Assembly (NCBI RefSeq): GCF_011601275.1
Contig: NZ_JAAOLY010000010.1
Coordinates: 124,001-188,000 of the forward strand
DNA from: Janthinobacterium lividum
Lineage (GTDB): Bacteria > Pseudomonadota > Gammaproteobacteria > Burkholderiales > Burkholderiaceae_D
Direction of reading: 5' to 3'
Length of the DNA stretch: 64,000 nt
Part shown: positions 43,175 to 51,198 of the stretch, in pieces
How the letters are laid out: each line of letters starts with the position of its first letter
Position numbering within the stretch: position 1 is the first letter of the stretch
The notes under the pieces: generated by a model
Seen by the model: the letters and a program-made list of their open reading frames with translations, nothing else
What the model was told of the DNA's origin: nothing
Database searches by the model: none
Position numbers and translations under genes: made by a program

Positions 43175-44482
43175 ATGAAACACAGAAGTTCATTACTCTA
43201 TGCCATCCTTCCCGCCATGCCCTTGCTGCTGGCAGCTTGCGGCGGCGCCACCGCCACGGGCAACGGCAATACGGCCTTGCTGGCCGCCAGTGTGGCGGCA
43301 CCGGCCACGACGGCAACCGTGGAGCTGGCCGGCAACGCCTTCATCACCAGCGGGAACGCGGGCGCCGTCATCAACGATCGTGGCCTGGCCGGCTGGAGTG
43401 ATCCGAATGCCGTCGCCAGCACGTATTTCCGCGTGGCCGAGGCGGGTCCCGTGCAGGTGGCGCTCGACGCCAGCCTGGCCGATGGCGGCAACAGCACCAT
43501 CCGCGTGAAGATCAACGGCACGCCGTTCGATGTCAAGCTGGCCGGCAAGGAACGCAAGACCTATGCCGTCGGCACGGTCAATGTGCCGGCGGCCGGCTAC
43601 GTGAAGGTCGACATGCAGGGCTTGAAGCGCGTGAAGGGCACGTTTGGCGACATCGCGGCGCTGAAGGTGACGTCGAACGCGGCGCTCAATTACGCGAATG
43701 ACCCGGCCAATTACTACTGGTCGCGGCGCGGCCCGTCCGTGCACATGGGTTACACGGTGCCGGCCAATACCGAGTATTTTTATAACGAGATGACGATTCC
43801 CCAGGGCCAGGACGCCATCGGCTCCTACTTCATGGCCAACGGCTTCAGCCAGGGTTACATGGGCATCCAGGTGAAATCGCCGAGCGAGCGCTGGATATTG
43901 TTCTCCGTGTGGGATGCCGACAATGGCGCCAAGACCACCCTGGTCAGCAAGGGCGCCGGCGTGGTCGACAACGCGTTTGGCGGCGAGGGCACGGGCGGGC
44001 AGACGTACCTTTCATATAACTGGACGGCCGGCACGACGTACCGCTTCATCACGCGCGCGCGGCCAGACGGCAATGGCGGCAGCGATTACTCGGCCTGGTT
44101 CTTCGCGCCCGAAACGGGCAAGTGGCGCTACATCGCCACGTGGAAGCGGCCCGCGATCTCCACGTACCTGACGGGCGTGCATTCCTTCCTCGAGAACTTC
44201 ATCGATACCCTGGGCTACACGGAGCGCCGCGTCCAGTTCGGCAACCAGTGGGCGAGGAATGCATCGGGCACGTGGTCGGAAGTGACGGCGGGAAGGTTCA
44301 CGGGCGACGCCACGGCCACGAATGCGCAGCGCATGGATTATGCGGGCGGGCTGGAAAACGGCAAGTTTTACCTGCATAACGGCGGTTTTTTTGCCGATTT
44401 CGTGAAAACCAGCCAGAACTTCACGCGCCCGGCCACGGGCCAGGCGCCTGCCGTCGACGTGAGCGCCTTGCCGATGCAGTAA
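43175..44482 (+). CDS. DUF5077/DUF3472 lipoprotein
   Basis: A 435-residue lipoprotein. The signal ends in the lipobox LLLAAC (Cys near residue 22). Residues 45-165 match the DUF5077 pattern (GNAFITSGNAGAVINDRGLAGW broken here: GNAFITSGNAG, GWSDPNAVASTYFRVAEAG). Residues 175-430 match DUF3472 (SVHMGYTVPANTEYFYNEMT, GSYFMANGFSQGYMGIQVKS, WILFSVWD). The start at 43175 has AGGAGA 6 bases upstream. Such proteins are found beside glycoside hydrolases in polysaccharide loci and are candidate glycan-binding or uncharacterised enzymes. A terminator separates it from GH109, so it may need its own promoter, which I cannot see in the 128-base gap. Confidence 0.8.
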   Translation: MKHRSSLLYAILPAMPLLLAACGGATATGNGNTALLAASVAAPATTATVELAGNAFITSGNAGAVINDRGLAGWSDPNAVASTYFRVAEAGPVQVALDASLADGGNSTIRVKINGTPFDVKLAGKERKTYAVGTVNVPAAGYVKVDMQGLKRVKGTFGDIAALKVTSNAALNYANDPANYYWSRRGPSVHMGYTVPANTEYFYNEMTIPQGQDAIGSYFMANGFSQGYMGIQVKSPSERWILFSVWDADNGAKTTLVSKGAGVVDNAFGGEGTGGQTYLSYNWTAGTTYRFITRARPDGNGGSDYSAWFFAPETGKWRYIATWKRPAISTYLTGVHSFLENFIDTLGYTERRVQFGNQWARNASGTWSEVTAGRFTGDATATNAQRMDYAGGLENGKFYLHNGGFFADFVKTSQNFTRPATGQAPAVDVSALPMQ

Positions 44483-44485
44483 GTC

Positions 44486-44998
44486 TTACCCTGGCCGCTT
44501 GCCCACCATCGCATCGATGCCGCGATAGTAGGTTAGCGGCCGGCCTATCGTCACGCCCATCAGTGCCGCGGCCTGGATGATGTCGTCCGTGTCGCGTCGA
44601 TAGACGATCAGCGCATCCATTTCATCGGAGCCGTTGCCGTCGATCTGGATCAGGTCATAGCCGCCTTCGTCCACGGCGCGCTGCGCCAGTTCCGTGTCTA
44701 GCCACTCGAAATAGGGCAGCACGCTGCCGCCGCTTTCCTTGAGCAGTGCGTACGGGAAGTCGGGGAATTCGTCGAACATGTCCTGTATCTGTTCGTGCAG
44801 TTCATCGATCTTGTCGCTCGACGCCATGTAGCCGCCCAGTTGCGAGAGGAGTTCCAGCGCGTAGGCTTGCGCATCGCTGTCGATCCACTCGTCGCGTGGC
44901 GCGGAGGGCGCATCGGTGATGGCGGCGACGGCGTGATCGAGCTCCTCGCCTTCCAGGTCGCCGCAGGTCAGCTTGGTCAAAAGTTCGGATAAGAGCAT
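44486..44998 (-). CDS. Hypothetical acidic protein (DUF6630-like)
   Basis: A 170-residue soluble, strongly acidic protein without signal or membrane segment. Visible features are the Asp/Glu-rich middle (IDELHEQIQDMFDEFPDFPY), VLPYFEWLDTELAQR and the C-terminal GRPLTYYRGIDAM. It resembles what I recall as DUF6630, but that match is from memory. The ATG at 44998 is the only good start. It converges on the DUF3472 gene with 3 bases between stops. No functional hint from neighbours. Confidence 0.6.
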   Translation of the reverse strand: MLLSELLTKLTCGDLEGEELDHAVAAITDAPSAPRDEWIDSDAQAYALELLSQLGGYMASSDKIDELHEQIQDMFDEFPDFPYALLKESGGSVLPYFEWLDTELAQRAVDEGGYDLIQIDGNGSDEMDALIVYRRDTDDIIQAAALMGVTIGRPLTYYRGIDAMVGKRPG

Positions 44999-45157
44999 GG
45001 TTGCCTTTCAGGCGAGGGGCATGGCCACGGTGGCTGCCTTGTCGATGAAGTTGCCAATACTATCATTGCCGTGCAGCTTGCCGCGTTCCGCAGAAGTCGT
45101 ACGGCGACCTTCGCCTACTTGTCAACTAGACATTTTCGTGCCAGGCGGCTACACTGG

Positions 45158-45181
45158 AAATATTTCTATGTAGAAATATTT
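45158..45181. promoter_or_regulatory. Perfect A+T-rich 24-bp palindrome
   Basis: AAATATTTCTA, TG, TAGAAATATTT is a perfect inverted repeat with 11-base arms, 86 bases upstream of the lipoprotein ATG at 45267. It lies in an otherwise featureless 268-base gap and looks like a dimeric operator. Confidence 0.5.
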
Positions 45182-45266
45182 ATCGATGCTTGGGCAGGCG
45201 TATGTGCGCTTGTCGGCCTTTGCCCATTACTTGTTACCCATTTCTTCATTTCATCCAGGATCATCC

Positions 45267-45908
45267 ATGTTTGTCCGAACCACCATGCTGCGCGCGCTGG
45301 CGTGCGCCGTCTTGCTGCCTGCGCTGTTGTCCGCCTGCGTTATCGGCCGCAATAGCGCGCCTGCGTTTACCTACACGACCCCCGACCTTGCCAAGGGCGT
45401 TGTCGTCGGCACCGTGTTCGAGAGCTCCGTCTTCGAGACGCATGGCGCCAGGTTCGGCATTGTCAGCAGCGACCCTGCCGCCCTCGAGGACAAAAGTCTG
45501 TGGTTATCCAGCCATGCTCCCGCCGGTCAGGTCGCCTTGCAGAATGTCTTGCCAAAAGTGCCTACGGGCAAGGGCAGTACCTTTGCGCTGCAGCTGACGC
45601 CGGGACGCTACAGCGTTATCATCTGGCTGCTTGAATATGGAATCAGGTCCAGGTACTCCGAAGCGTCGCCGAAGGCGATCGAGTTTGACGTCGTGGCTGG
45701 CAAGGTCATCTACCTCGGACGTCTGGATGCCAACCGTTTCCTGCAAGTGGCTTCGATACACGACAATTTCGAGGAAGATATCGTATACCTGAAGAAAAAT
45801 CCCTTGCTGGCCAATGCCAGCATCGAGAACAAGGCGCTCGAGGTGCGTGAATGGTGGCTACAGGACGCCCTTGGCAAGGAAATTTTGGAAAGAAACCGCG
45901 CCAAGTAA
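45267..45908 (+). CDS. Hypothetical lipoprotein
   Basis: A 213-residue protein with a lipoprotein signal (residues 1-24; LLPALLSAC as lipobox). The mature part has beta-rich segments such as VVVGTVFESSVFETHGARFG, FALQLTPGRYSVIIWLLEYG and IEFDVVAGKVIYLGRLDANR. The LTPGRYSV and VVAGKVIYLG pattern resembles DUF2846-like or carboxypeptidase-regulatory-like beta folds that present on the envelope, but I cannot name a family. AGGA precedes the ATG by about 8 bases. It is monocistronic and possibly controlled through the palindrome upstream. Confidence 0.65.
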   Translation: MFVRTTMLRALACAVLLPALLSACVIGRNSAPAFTYTTPDLAKGVVVGTVFESSVFETHGARFGIVSSDPAALEDKSLWLSSHAPAGQVALQNVLPKVPTGKGSTFALQLTPGRYSVIIWLLEYGIRSRYSEASPKAIEFDVVAGKVIYLGRLDANRFLQVASIHDNFEEDIVYLKKNPLLANASIENKALEVREWWLQDALGKEILERNRAK

Positions 45909-45967
45909 GCATCTGCAGGGTAGGGCAGCGGCTGGCAGGTCGCTTGCACCGCAGCACCGCATAGAGA

Positions 45968-45986
45968 TAGAATGCGAATCATTATT
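45968..45986. promoter_or_regulatory. Fur box of the fecIR-like operon
   Basis: TAGAATGCGAATCATTATT matches 14 of 19 bases of the Fur consensus, with the central AATCATTAT intact. It lies 26 bases before the GTG start of the sigma factor gene, a normal place for iron repression. Confidence 0.7.
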
Positions 45987-46011
45987 ATTTGCAAGCTAGG
46001 GAGTATGCGAC

Positions 46012-46524
46012 GTGCCGCCTGCCCAATCCGGCGTCCACCAGGAGGTGGGCAGCCTGTATCACGATCACCACCGGTGGCTGCAAGGCTGGCTCAAACACAA
46101 GCTGGGCAACGCGTTTGATGCGGCCGACGTGGCGCACGACACTTTCATGCGCCTGCTGAACCGCGACGAGACCATTGCCGCGCGCGAGCCGCGTGCCTTC
46201 CTGACGACGGTGGCCAAAGGCGTGCTGGGCAATCTGTACCGCCGGCGCGACCTGGAGGCGGCCTATCTGGAAACCCTGGCCAGCCTGCCGGCGCAATGCG
46301 CGCCCGACCCGGAGGCGCAGGCGATCTTGCTCGAAGCCCTGTTCGACATCGACCGCCGCCTCGATGGCCTGGCGCCTGCCGTGCGCCGCGCCTTTCTGCT
46401 GTCGCAGCTCGATGGCATGCCGCAGGCGGCCATCGCCGCCGAACTGCAAGTCTCGCTGGCCACCGTGCAGCGCTACCTGGTCAAAGCCATGCACCAGTGT
46501 TTCTTTTCCCCGCTGGGGCCGTGA
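46012..46524 (+). CDS. FecI-type ECF sigma factor
   Basis: A 170-residue ECF sigma factor of the iron-starvation group. Region 2 includes LYHDHHRWLQGWLKHKLGNA and DVAHDTFMRLL, and region 4 includes AFLLSQLDGMPQAAIAAELQ and VSLATVQRYLVKAM. The start is the GTG at 46012 with AGGGAG 8 bases upstream; the nearby ATG at 46005 is in another frame. Its stop overlaps the FecR start (TGATG). Together with FecR and the STN-type receptor it should form a surface-signalling relay that activates the receptor gene when its ferric-siderophore binds. Confidence 0.92.
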   Translation: MPPAQSGVHQEVGSLYHDHHRWLQGWLKHKLGNAFDAADVAHDTFMRLLNRDETIAAREPRAFLTTVAKGVLGNLYRRRDLEAAYLETLASLPAQCAPDPEAQAILLEALFDIDRRLDGLAPAVRRAFLLSQLDGMPQAAIAAELQVSLATVQRYLVKAMHQCFFSPLGP

Positions 46525-47498
46525 TGGGTACCCTCACGCCGGAAGCGGTCAGCTTGCAGGCCGTGGAATGGCTGGTGCGCCTGCAGGCGGGCGACGCCAC
46601 GCCCGAAGTGGAGCAAGCCTGGCGCGTCTGGCGCGACAGCGGCCCGGAAAACGAGCAAGCGTGGCAGCACGTGGAGGGCTGCATGGCGCGCATGCGTGCC
46701 TTGCCTGCGCCGCTGGCGCACGGCACGCTGGCCCGCAAGCCGCTGCACGCGCAAGCGAATGCGGCGCGGCGCCAGTCGCTCAAGTTGTTGGCGCTGCTGG
46801 CCGTGGGTGGCGGCGCCTGGCTGGCGGGTGGCGATGAGCAGGCGCGGTTCTGGCTGGCCGATTACCGCACCGGCACGGGCGAGCTGCGCCACATCGTGCT
46901 GGCAGACGGCACGCGCATCGCCCTCAATACGGCGTCGAGCATCGACGTGCGTTTCGATGCGGGCCAGCGCCTGGTGACGGTATTCAAAGGCGAGATCATG
47001 GTCACGACCGCGCACGATGCGGCTGGCCGGCCCTTTTTCGTGCGCACGGCCCAAGGCCGCTTGCAACCCGTGGGCACGCGCTTTGCCGTGCGCGTGGAAG
47101 GGGAGCGTACGCGCCTGGGCGTATTTGCTGGCGCCGTCGACATGCTGCCGGAACAAGCGCCCGAAGCGGCGCGCAGGTTGCAGGCGGGTGAGCAAGCGAC
47201 GTTTACGGCGGGCAGCGTTGGCTCCGTCGAGCTTCTGCCTGCCGGCGCCGATGCGTGGACGGCCGGCATGCTGGTGGCGCACGACATGCCGTTGGCCGAT
47301 TTTGTCGGCGATCTGGCCCGCTACCGGCATGGCCGCCTGGCCTGCGATCCGGCCATAGGCCACCTGCGCGTGTCCGGCATCTACCCGCTGGCCGACACCA
47401 GACAAGTGCTGGACATGCTGACGCGCACCTTGCCCGTCGACGTGCGCCAGACCACGCGTTTCTGGGTGAGCGTGGTGCCGCATCGGAAGAATCCATAA
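46524..47498 (+). CDS. FecR-type anti-sigma/sigma regulator
   Basis: A 324-residue inner-membrane regulator. The cytoplasmic N-terminal DUF4880 segment (AVEWLVRLQAGDATPEVEQA, WRVWRDSGPENEQAWQHVE) binds the sigma factor. One membrane span follows (about residues 88-105, LKLLALLAVGGGAWLAGG). The periplasmic FecR domain contains HIVLADGTRIALNTASSIDV, VTVFKGEIMV and PVGTRFAVRVEG. A C-terminal STN-like part (YRHGRLACDPAIGHLRVSGI) contacts the receptor. It overlaps the sigma gene by one base, so translation is coupled. Confidence 0.92.
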   Translation: MGTLTPEAVSLQAVEWLVRLQAGDATPEVEQAWRVWRDSGPENEQAWQHVEGCMARMRALPAPLAHGTLARKPLHAQANAARRQSLKLLALLAVGGGAWLAGGDEQARFWLADYRTGTGELRHIVLADGTRIALNTASSIDVRFDAGQRLVTVFKGEIMVTTAHDAAGRPFFVRTAQGRLQPVGTRFAVRVEGERTRLGVFAGAVDMLPEQAPEAARRLQAGEQATFTAGSVGSVELLPAGADAWTAGMLVAHDMPLADFVGDLARYRHGRLACDPAIGHLRVSGIYPLADTRQVLDMLTRTLPVDVRQTTRFWVSVVPHRKNP

Positions 47499-47507
47499 TT
47501 ATTTTCT

Positions 47508-47526
47508 GAAAAACCGAGGGGTTTTC
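47508..47526. other. Small hairpin between fecR-like and receptor genes
   Basis: GAAAACC and GGTTTTC pair across GAGG, 10 bases after the FecR stop. A stem-loop in this position could dampen read-through into the receptor gene. Confidence 0.35.
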
Positions 47527-47583
47527 GATTCTCGCGTGACATAGCGAGTGAACCCTTCATTCACTTCCAGGAAAACAGTCCGC

Positions 47584-50046
47584 ATGCCCAGCACAACACC
47601 TATTTACACCTCTTCCGCTTCCCGTACATGCCGCCACAGCGTGGCCGCGCTGGCCGTCGGCCACGCCCTGTGGCTGCTCGCCGCCAGCGGCGCCTCGGCT
47701 GCCGCGCCCCTTGCCCAGGCCGCCAATGCGGCGCGCATCGCGCTGGCGATACCAGCCGGCAGCCTGGAACAGGTGCTGGTGCGCTTTGGCCAGGAGACGG
47801 GCACCATGATCTCCTACCAGGCCGCCACCGTGGCCGGCAAGCGCAGCGCCGGCCTGACGGGCAGCTACAGCGTGCCTGCGGCGCTGGGCGCCATCGTCGC
47901 CGGCTCGGGCTTGCGCGCCGTGCCGCAGGCAAATGGCGGCTATGTGCTCGACGTGGCAGCGGCCGATGGCGGCCAGACCATGCCCGAGATGAAGGTCAGC
48001 GCCAGCGCCGAAGCGAACGGCGCGACGGAAGGCAGTGGCTCGTATACGACGCAGAGCATGCGTTCGGCCACGCGCCTGGGCCTGTCCGTGCGCGAGACGC
48101 CGCAAGCCGTCAGCGTGGTCACGCGCCAGCAGATGGATGACCAGAACCTGCAAACGGTGGAAGAGGTGCTGCAAAACGCGACCGGCGTGGCCATCAACCG
48201 CTACGACAGCGACCGTACCTCGTTCTTCGCGCGCGGCTTTTCCATCGCCAGCTACCAGTACGACGGCATCCCCACCATGGTCGACAATGCCTACAACGTG
48301 GGTGACAGTACGCTGGACATGACAGCCTACGACCGGGTCGAGGTCGTGCGCGGCGCCACGGGCCTGCTGACGGGCGCCGGCGAGCCGTCGGCCACCATCA
48401 ACCTGGTGCGCAAGCGCGCGTCATCGAAGCAGCTGGCCGGAAATGCGGCCCTGAGCCTGGGTTCCTGGAACAATGCGCGCGCCAGCGCCGACCTCTCCAC
48501 GCCATTGAGCAGCGACGGCAAGGTGCGTGGCCGTCTCGTGGTCAGCTACCAGGACAGCGAATCGTATGTGAACCTGTATCACGCCAAGAAGGCCATGGCC
48601 TACGCCACCGTCGAAGCGGACCTGGCGCCCGGCAGCGTGCTGATCGCCGGCTATGAATACCAGGACAACCGCCCGCGCGGCGGCATGTATGGCGGCTTGC
48701 CGCTGTGGCATGCGGATGGCGAGCGCGCCACGTTTTCCCGTTCCACCACCACGGCCGCCACCTGGAGCCGCTGGTTCAGCACCAGCCAGACGGCTTTCCT
48801 GCGCCTGGAGCAAGAACTGGGCAAGGGCTGGAATCTGACGGCCATGCTGAATCACGGGTGGGGCGATTACTCGGCGGCCGAAACCTTCGCCTACACCTGG
48901 GCGGACAAGGCCACGGGGCAGGGCGTGACGGGTAGCCCCGGTTTTTACTCGGGCACGCGACGCCAGGACAGCGTCGACGCGTATGTGCAGGGTCCCGTGC
49001 AGCTGCTGGGGCGCGCACACGACCTGGCGTTCGGCGTCTCGGGCAGCAACCAGTTCGCCAGCAATCCGGGCATTTCGGGTGGCAGCGTCGATTACGGCAA
49101 TTTCCATCAATGGCAGGGCATGGCGCTGGAGCCTGACTGGAACAACCCTGACTTTTACCGCTGGAAGCTGCTCGACACGGTGCAGCAGCGCGGCATCTAT
49201 GGCACGGCGCGTTTTTCGCTGGCCGATCCGCTCAAGTTGATCCTCGGCGCGCGCTACAGCCGCTACAAGGCGGACCACGTCGATGACTGGGGCGGCAGCT
49301 ACGCCTATGCCAAGCATGCCGTCACGCCGTATGCGGGCCTGGTGTGGGATATCGACGCGCGGCATGCGCTGTACACCAGCTACAGCAAGATCTTCAAGCC
49401 GCAGGGTAATCAGGACCGGTTCGGCCGCTACCTCGATCCCGTGCAGGGCAAGAATGTGGAAGTGGGCGTGAAGGGCGAGTATTTCGGCGGCAAGCTCAAT
49501 GCGGCGCTGGCCGTGTTCCGCATCGCGCAAGATGGCCTGGCGCAGGAAGACACGGGCCATTTTGTCGGCAGTTCGCTGACGCAGGCGTATTACGCGGCGG
49601 CCGGCTCCACCAGCAAGGGCGTGGAACTGGACGTCTCGGGCGAGCTGGCGCAGGGCTGGAATCTGTCGGCCAGTCTGTCGCATGCGGCGGCCGACGACAA
49701 CAAGGGCGCGCGCCTGAACAGCTATGTGCCACAGACCCTGGCGCGCGTGTTTTCCACGTACCAGCTGCCTGGCGGCTGGCGCGCGATGTCGCTGGGCGGC
49801 GGCGTGAACTGGCAGAGCGGCGCCTACCGCGATGCCACGGGACCGAAGGGCGTCGACAGGGTGGAGCAGGGCGGTTACGCCGTGGCCAGCCTGATGGCAA
49901 AATACGCGCTGTCGCGCCAGCTGTCCCTGCAGGCGAACGTCAACAACCTGTTCGACAAGCATTACTACAGCCAGCTTGGCATGTACAACCAGGGTTACTG
50001 GGGCGCGCCGCGCAACGCCAGCGTGACCCTGCGCTACATCTTTTGA
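47584..50046 (+). CDS. TonB-dependent siderophore receptor with STN signalling domain (FpvA/FecA type)
   Basis: An 820-residue outer-membrane transducer. The signal peptide covers about residues 1-40. The secretin/TonB N-terminal (STN) domain follows (ALAIPAGSLEQVLVRFGQET, YSVPAALGAIVAGSGL). The plug has VRETPQAVSVVTRQQMDDQN, VEEVLQNATGVAINRYDSDR, YDGIPTMVDN and EVVRGATGLLTGAGEPSATI. The barrel ends ASVTLRYIF. The start at 47584 (MPSTTPIY) has AGGA about 12 bases before; a GTG at 47548 is the alternative. The STN domain and the fecI/fecR genes upstream mean that it reports ligand binding. The ligand is probably a ferric hydroxamate or similar siderophore; its class is unproven. A decayed relative lies at 12271-13182. 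Confidence 0.93.
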   Translation: MPSTTPIYTSSASRTCRHSVAALAVGHALWLLAASGASAAAPLAQAANAARIALAIPAGSLEQVLVRFGQETGTMISYQAATVAGKRSAGLTGSYSVPAALGAIVAGSGLRAVPQANGGYVLDVAAADGGQTMPEMKVSASAEANGATEGSGSYTTQSMRSATRLGLSVRETPQAVSVVTRQQMDDQNLQTVEEVLQNATGVAINRYDSDRTSFFARGFSIASYQYDGIPTMVDNAYNVGDSTLDMTAYDRVEVVRGATGLLTGAGEPSATINLVRKRASSKQLAGNAALSLGSWNNARASADLSTPLSSDGKVRGRLVVSYQDSESYVNLYHAKKAMAYATVEADLAPGSVLIAGYEYQDNRPRGGMYGGLPLWHADGERATFSRSTTTAATWSRWFSTSQTAFLRLEQELGKGWNLTAMLNHGWGDYSAAETFAYTWADKATGQGVTGSPGFYSGTRRQDSVDAYVQGPVQLLGRAHDLAFGVSGSNQFASNPGISGGSVDYGNFHQWQGMALEPDWNNPDFYRWKLLDTVQQRGIYGTARFSLADPLKLILGARYSRYKADHVDDWGGSYAYAKHAVTPYAGLVWDIDARHALYTSYSKIFKPQGNQDRFGRYLDPVQGKNVEVGVKGEYFGGKLNAALAVFRIAQDGLAQEDTGHFVGSSLTQAYYAAAGSTSKGVELDVSGELAQGWNLSASLSHAAADDNKGARLNSYVPQTLARVFSTYQLPGGWRAMSLGGGVNWQSGAYRDATGPKGVDRVEQGGYAVASLMAKYALSRQLSLQANVNNLFDKHYYSQLGMYNQGYWGAPRNASVTLRYIF

Positions 50047-50061
50047 TGCAGTTACTTGGTA

Positions 50062-50439
50062 CTACAGCGGCCAGGCCTGCTTGGTGACGGCCACGGCAAC
50101 GATGTAGGCAAATACCAGCACGGCGAGCGCGAAGGCTGTACCGCGCACTGCCGGCGTCTTGCCACGTTTCAGGGCGATGGTGCCCAGCACGATGTAGGCG
50201 ACCAGCGCGCACAGCTTGGCGGCCAGCCAGGGCTGGCTGCCCGGCGACTGGCCGCTCCACACGGCCAGGGTGATGGCGCTGGCCAGCAAGGCCGTGTCGA
50301 CCAGGTGCGGCAGGATTTTTACCCAGCGCTGCTGCAAGGCGGGCGAGGCGCGCAGCATCCATGCGCCGCGCAAGAGGAAAAGAAAGCCGCTGGCGGCGGC
50401 GCAACCCATGTGGAAATGCTTGAGGCTCAGATAGTCCAT
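50062..50439 (-). CDS. SirB2-like membrane protein
   Basis: A 125-residue protein with four hydrophobic segments: HFHMGCAAASGFLFLLRGAW, LPHLVDTALLASAITLAVW, LAAKLCALVAYIVLGTIAL and AFALAVLVFAYIVAVAVT. The N-terminal DYLSLKHFHMGCAAASGFLF is the SirB2 family start. It is an inner-membrane protein of unknown biochemical role. The ATG at 50439 fits the family N-terminus. It converges on the siderophore receptor with 15 bases between stops. Confidence 0.8.
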   Translation of the reverse strand: MDYLSLKHFHMGCAAASGFLFLLRGAWMLRASPALQQRWVKILPHLVDTALLASAITLAVWSGQSPGSQPWLAAKLCALVAYIVLGTIALKRGKTPAVRGTAFALAVLVFAYIVAVAVTKQAWPL

Positions 50440-50526
50440 GCGTGATGTGGTGGGCGTTGATTGACGGTGGCGCCAGCATAGCCGCCTTTGGCGCGCCGCG
50501 CCATACACCGTCGGGAGGAGACGGGC

Positions 50527-50973
50527 CTAAGGCAGGAATTTGACGTACACGAGTTCCGGGTCTCCCTCGTCGAGATGGTCGATCTGCCCGCTGCGCACGA
50601 AACCCGCGCTGGCGAACAGCCGTTGCGCGGCCAGGTTGGACTGGTTCGTCGACGTGAAAAGCTTCGCCGTCGTGCACGCGGCTTCGGCTGCCGCCAGCAG
50701 GCGCACACCCACGCCGCGCCGCTGCTGCCCGGCAGCGACCATCACCAGCGAGACAAAGCCGTAATCGAAGAAATCGTCGTGCGTGAGGACATAGCCGGCC
50801 ACCTGGCCGGCACGCATCGCCACCTGGCAATGGCCTTTGCCGACGGCGGTGCGCACGGCCTCGCCCCGGCTGGCGTGCGCCTGCGCATAGGCATCGCAGG
50901 CCAGCATGGCCTCCACATCGCTTGGCAGCGCCGCACGCGTGATGATCCCGTCTGTTTCGTCTCTGTTCCGCAT
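50527..50973 (-). CDS. GNAT-family N-acetyltransferase
   Basis: A 148-residue single GNAT domain. Motif A, the acetyl-CoA loop, is SLVMVAAGQQRRGVGVRLLA (QQRRGVG). The C-terminal NQSNLAAQRLFASAGFVRSG is the usual motif B. The start at 50973 has AAGGAG 8 bases upstream. It is divergent from the nitrate cluster with a 225-base gap. The acceptor substrate is not predictable. Confidence 0.88.
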   Translation of the reverse strand: MRNRDETDGIITRAALPSDVEAMLACDAYAQAHASRGEAVRTAVGKGHCQVAMRAGQVAGYVLTHDDFFDYGFVSLVMVAAGQQRRGVGVRLLAAAEAACTTAKLFTSTNQSNLAAQRLFASAGFVRSGQIDHLDEGDPELVYVKFLP

Positions 50974-51198
50974 GCCGCTCCTTTTCTCCAGGCGCCGAGT
51001 GTGCCAAAAATGCGTCCGTTTGTAAAACACCCGCCATCCAGGCTAGGTTGATACCCCGCCATCTAGTCACTTTTGCCGATGCGGCTATCCAGATTGCCTT
51101 CCCAGAATCACCCTGTGGCCGATAGTGCCTTTCGACTCTGCCACGTAAGCTGGTCGGGACGGCTGGCCAGACGGCCAGTGCATTCATGGAGAAACATC

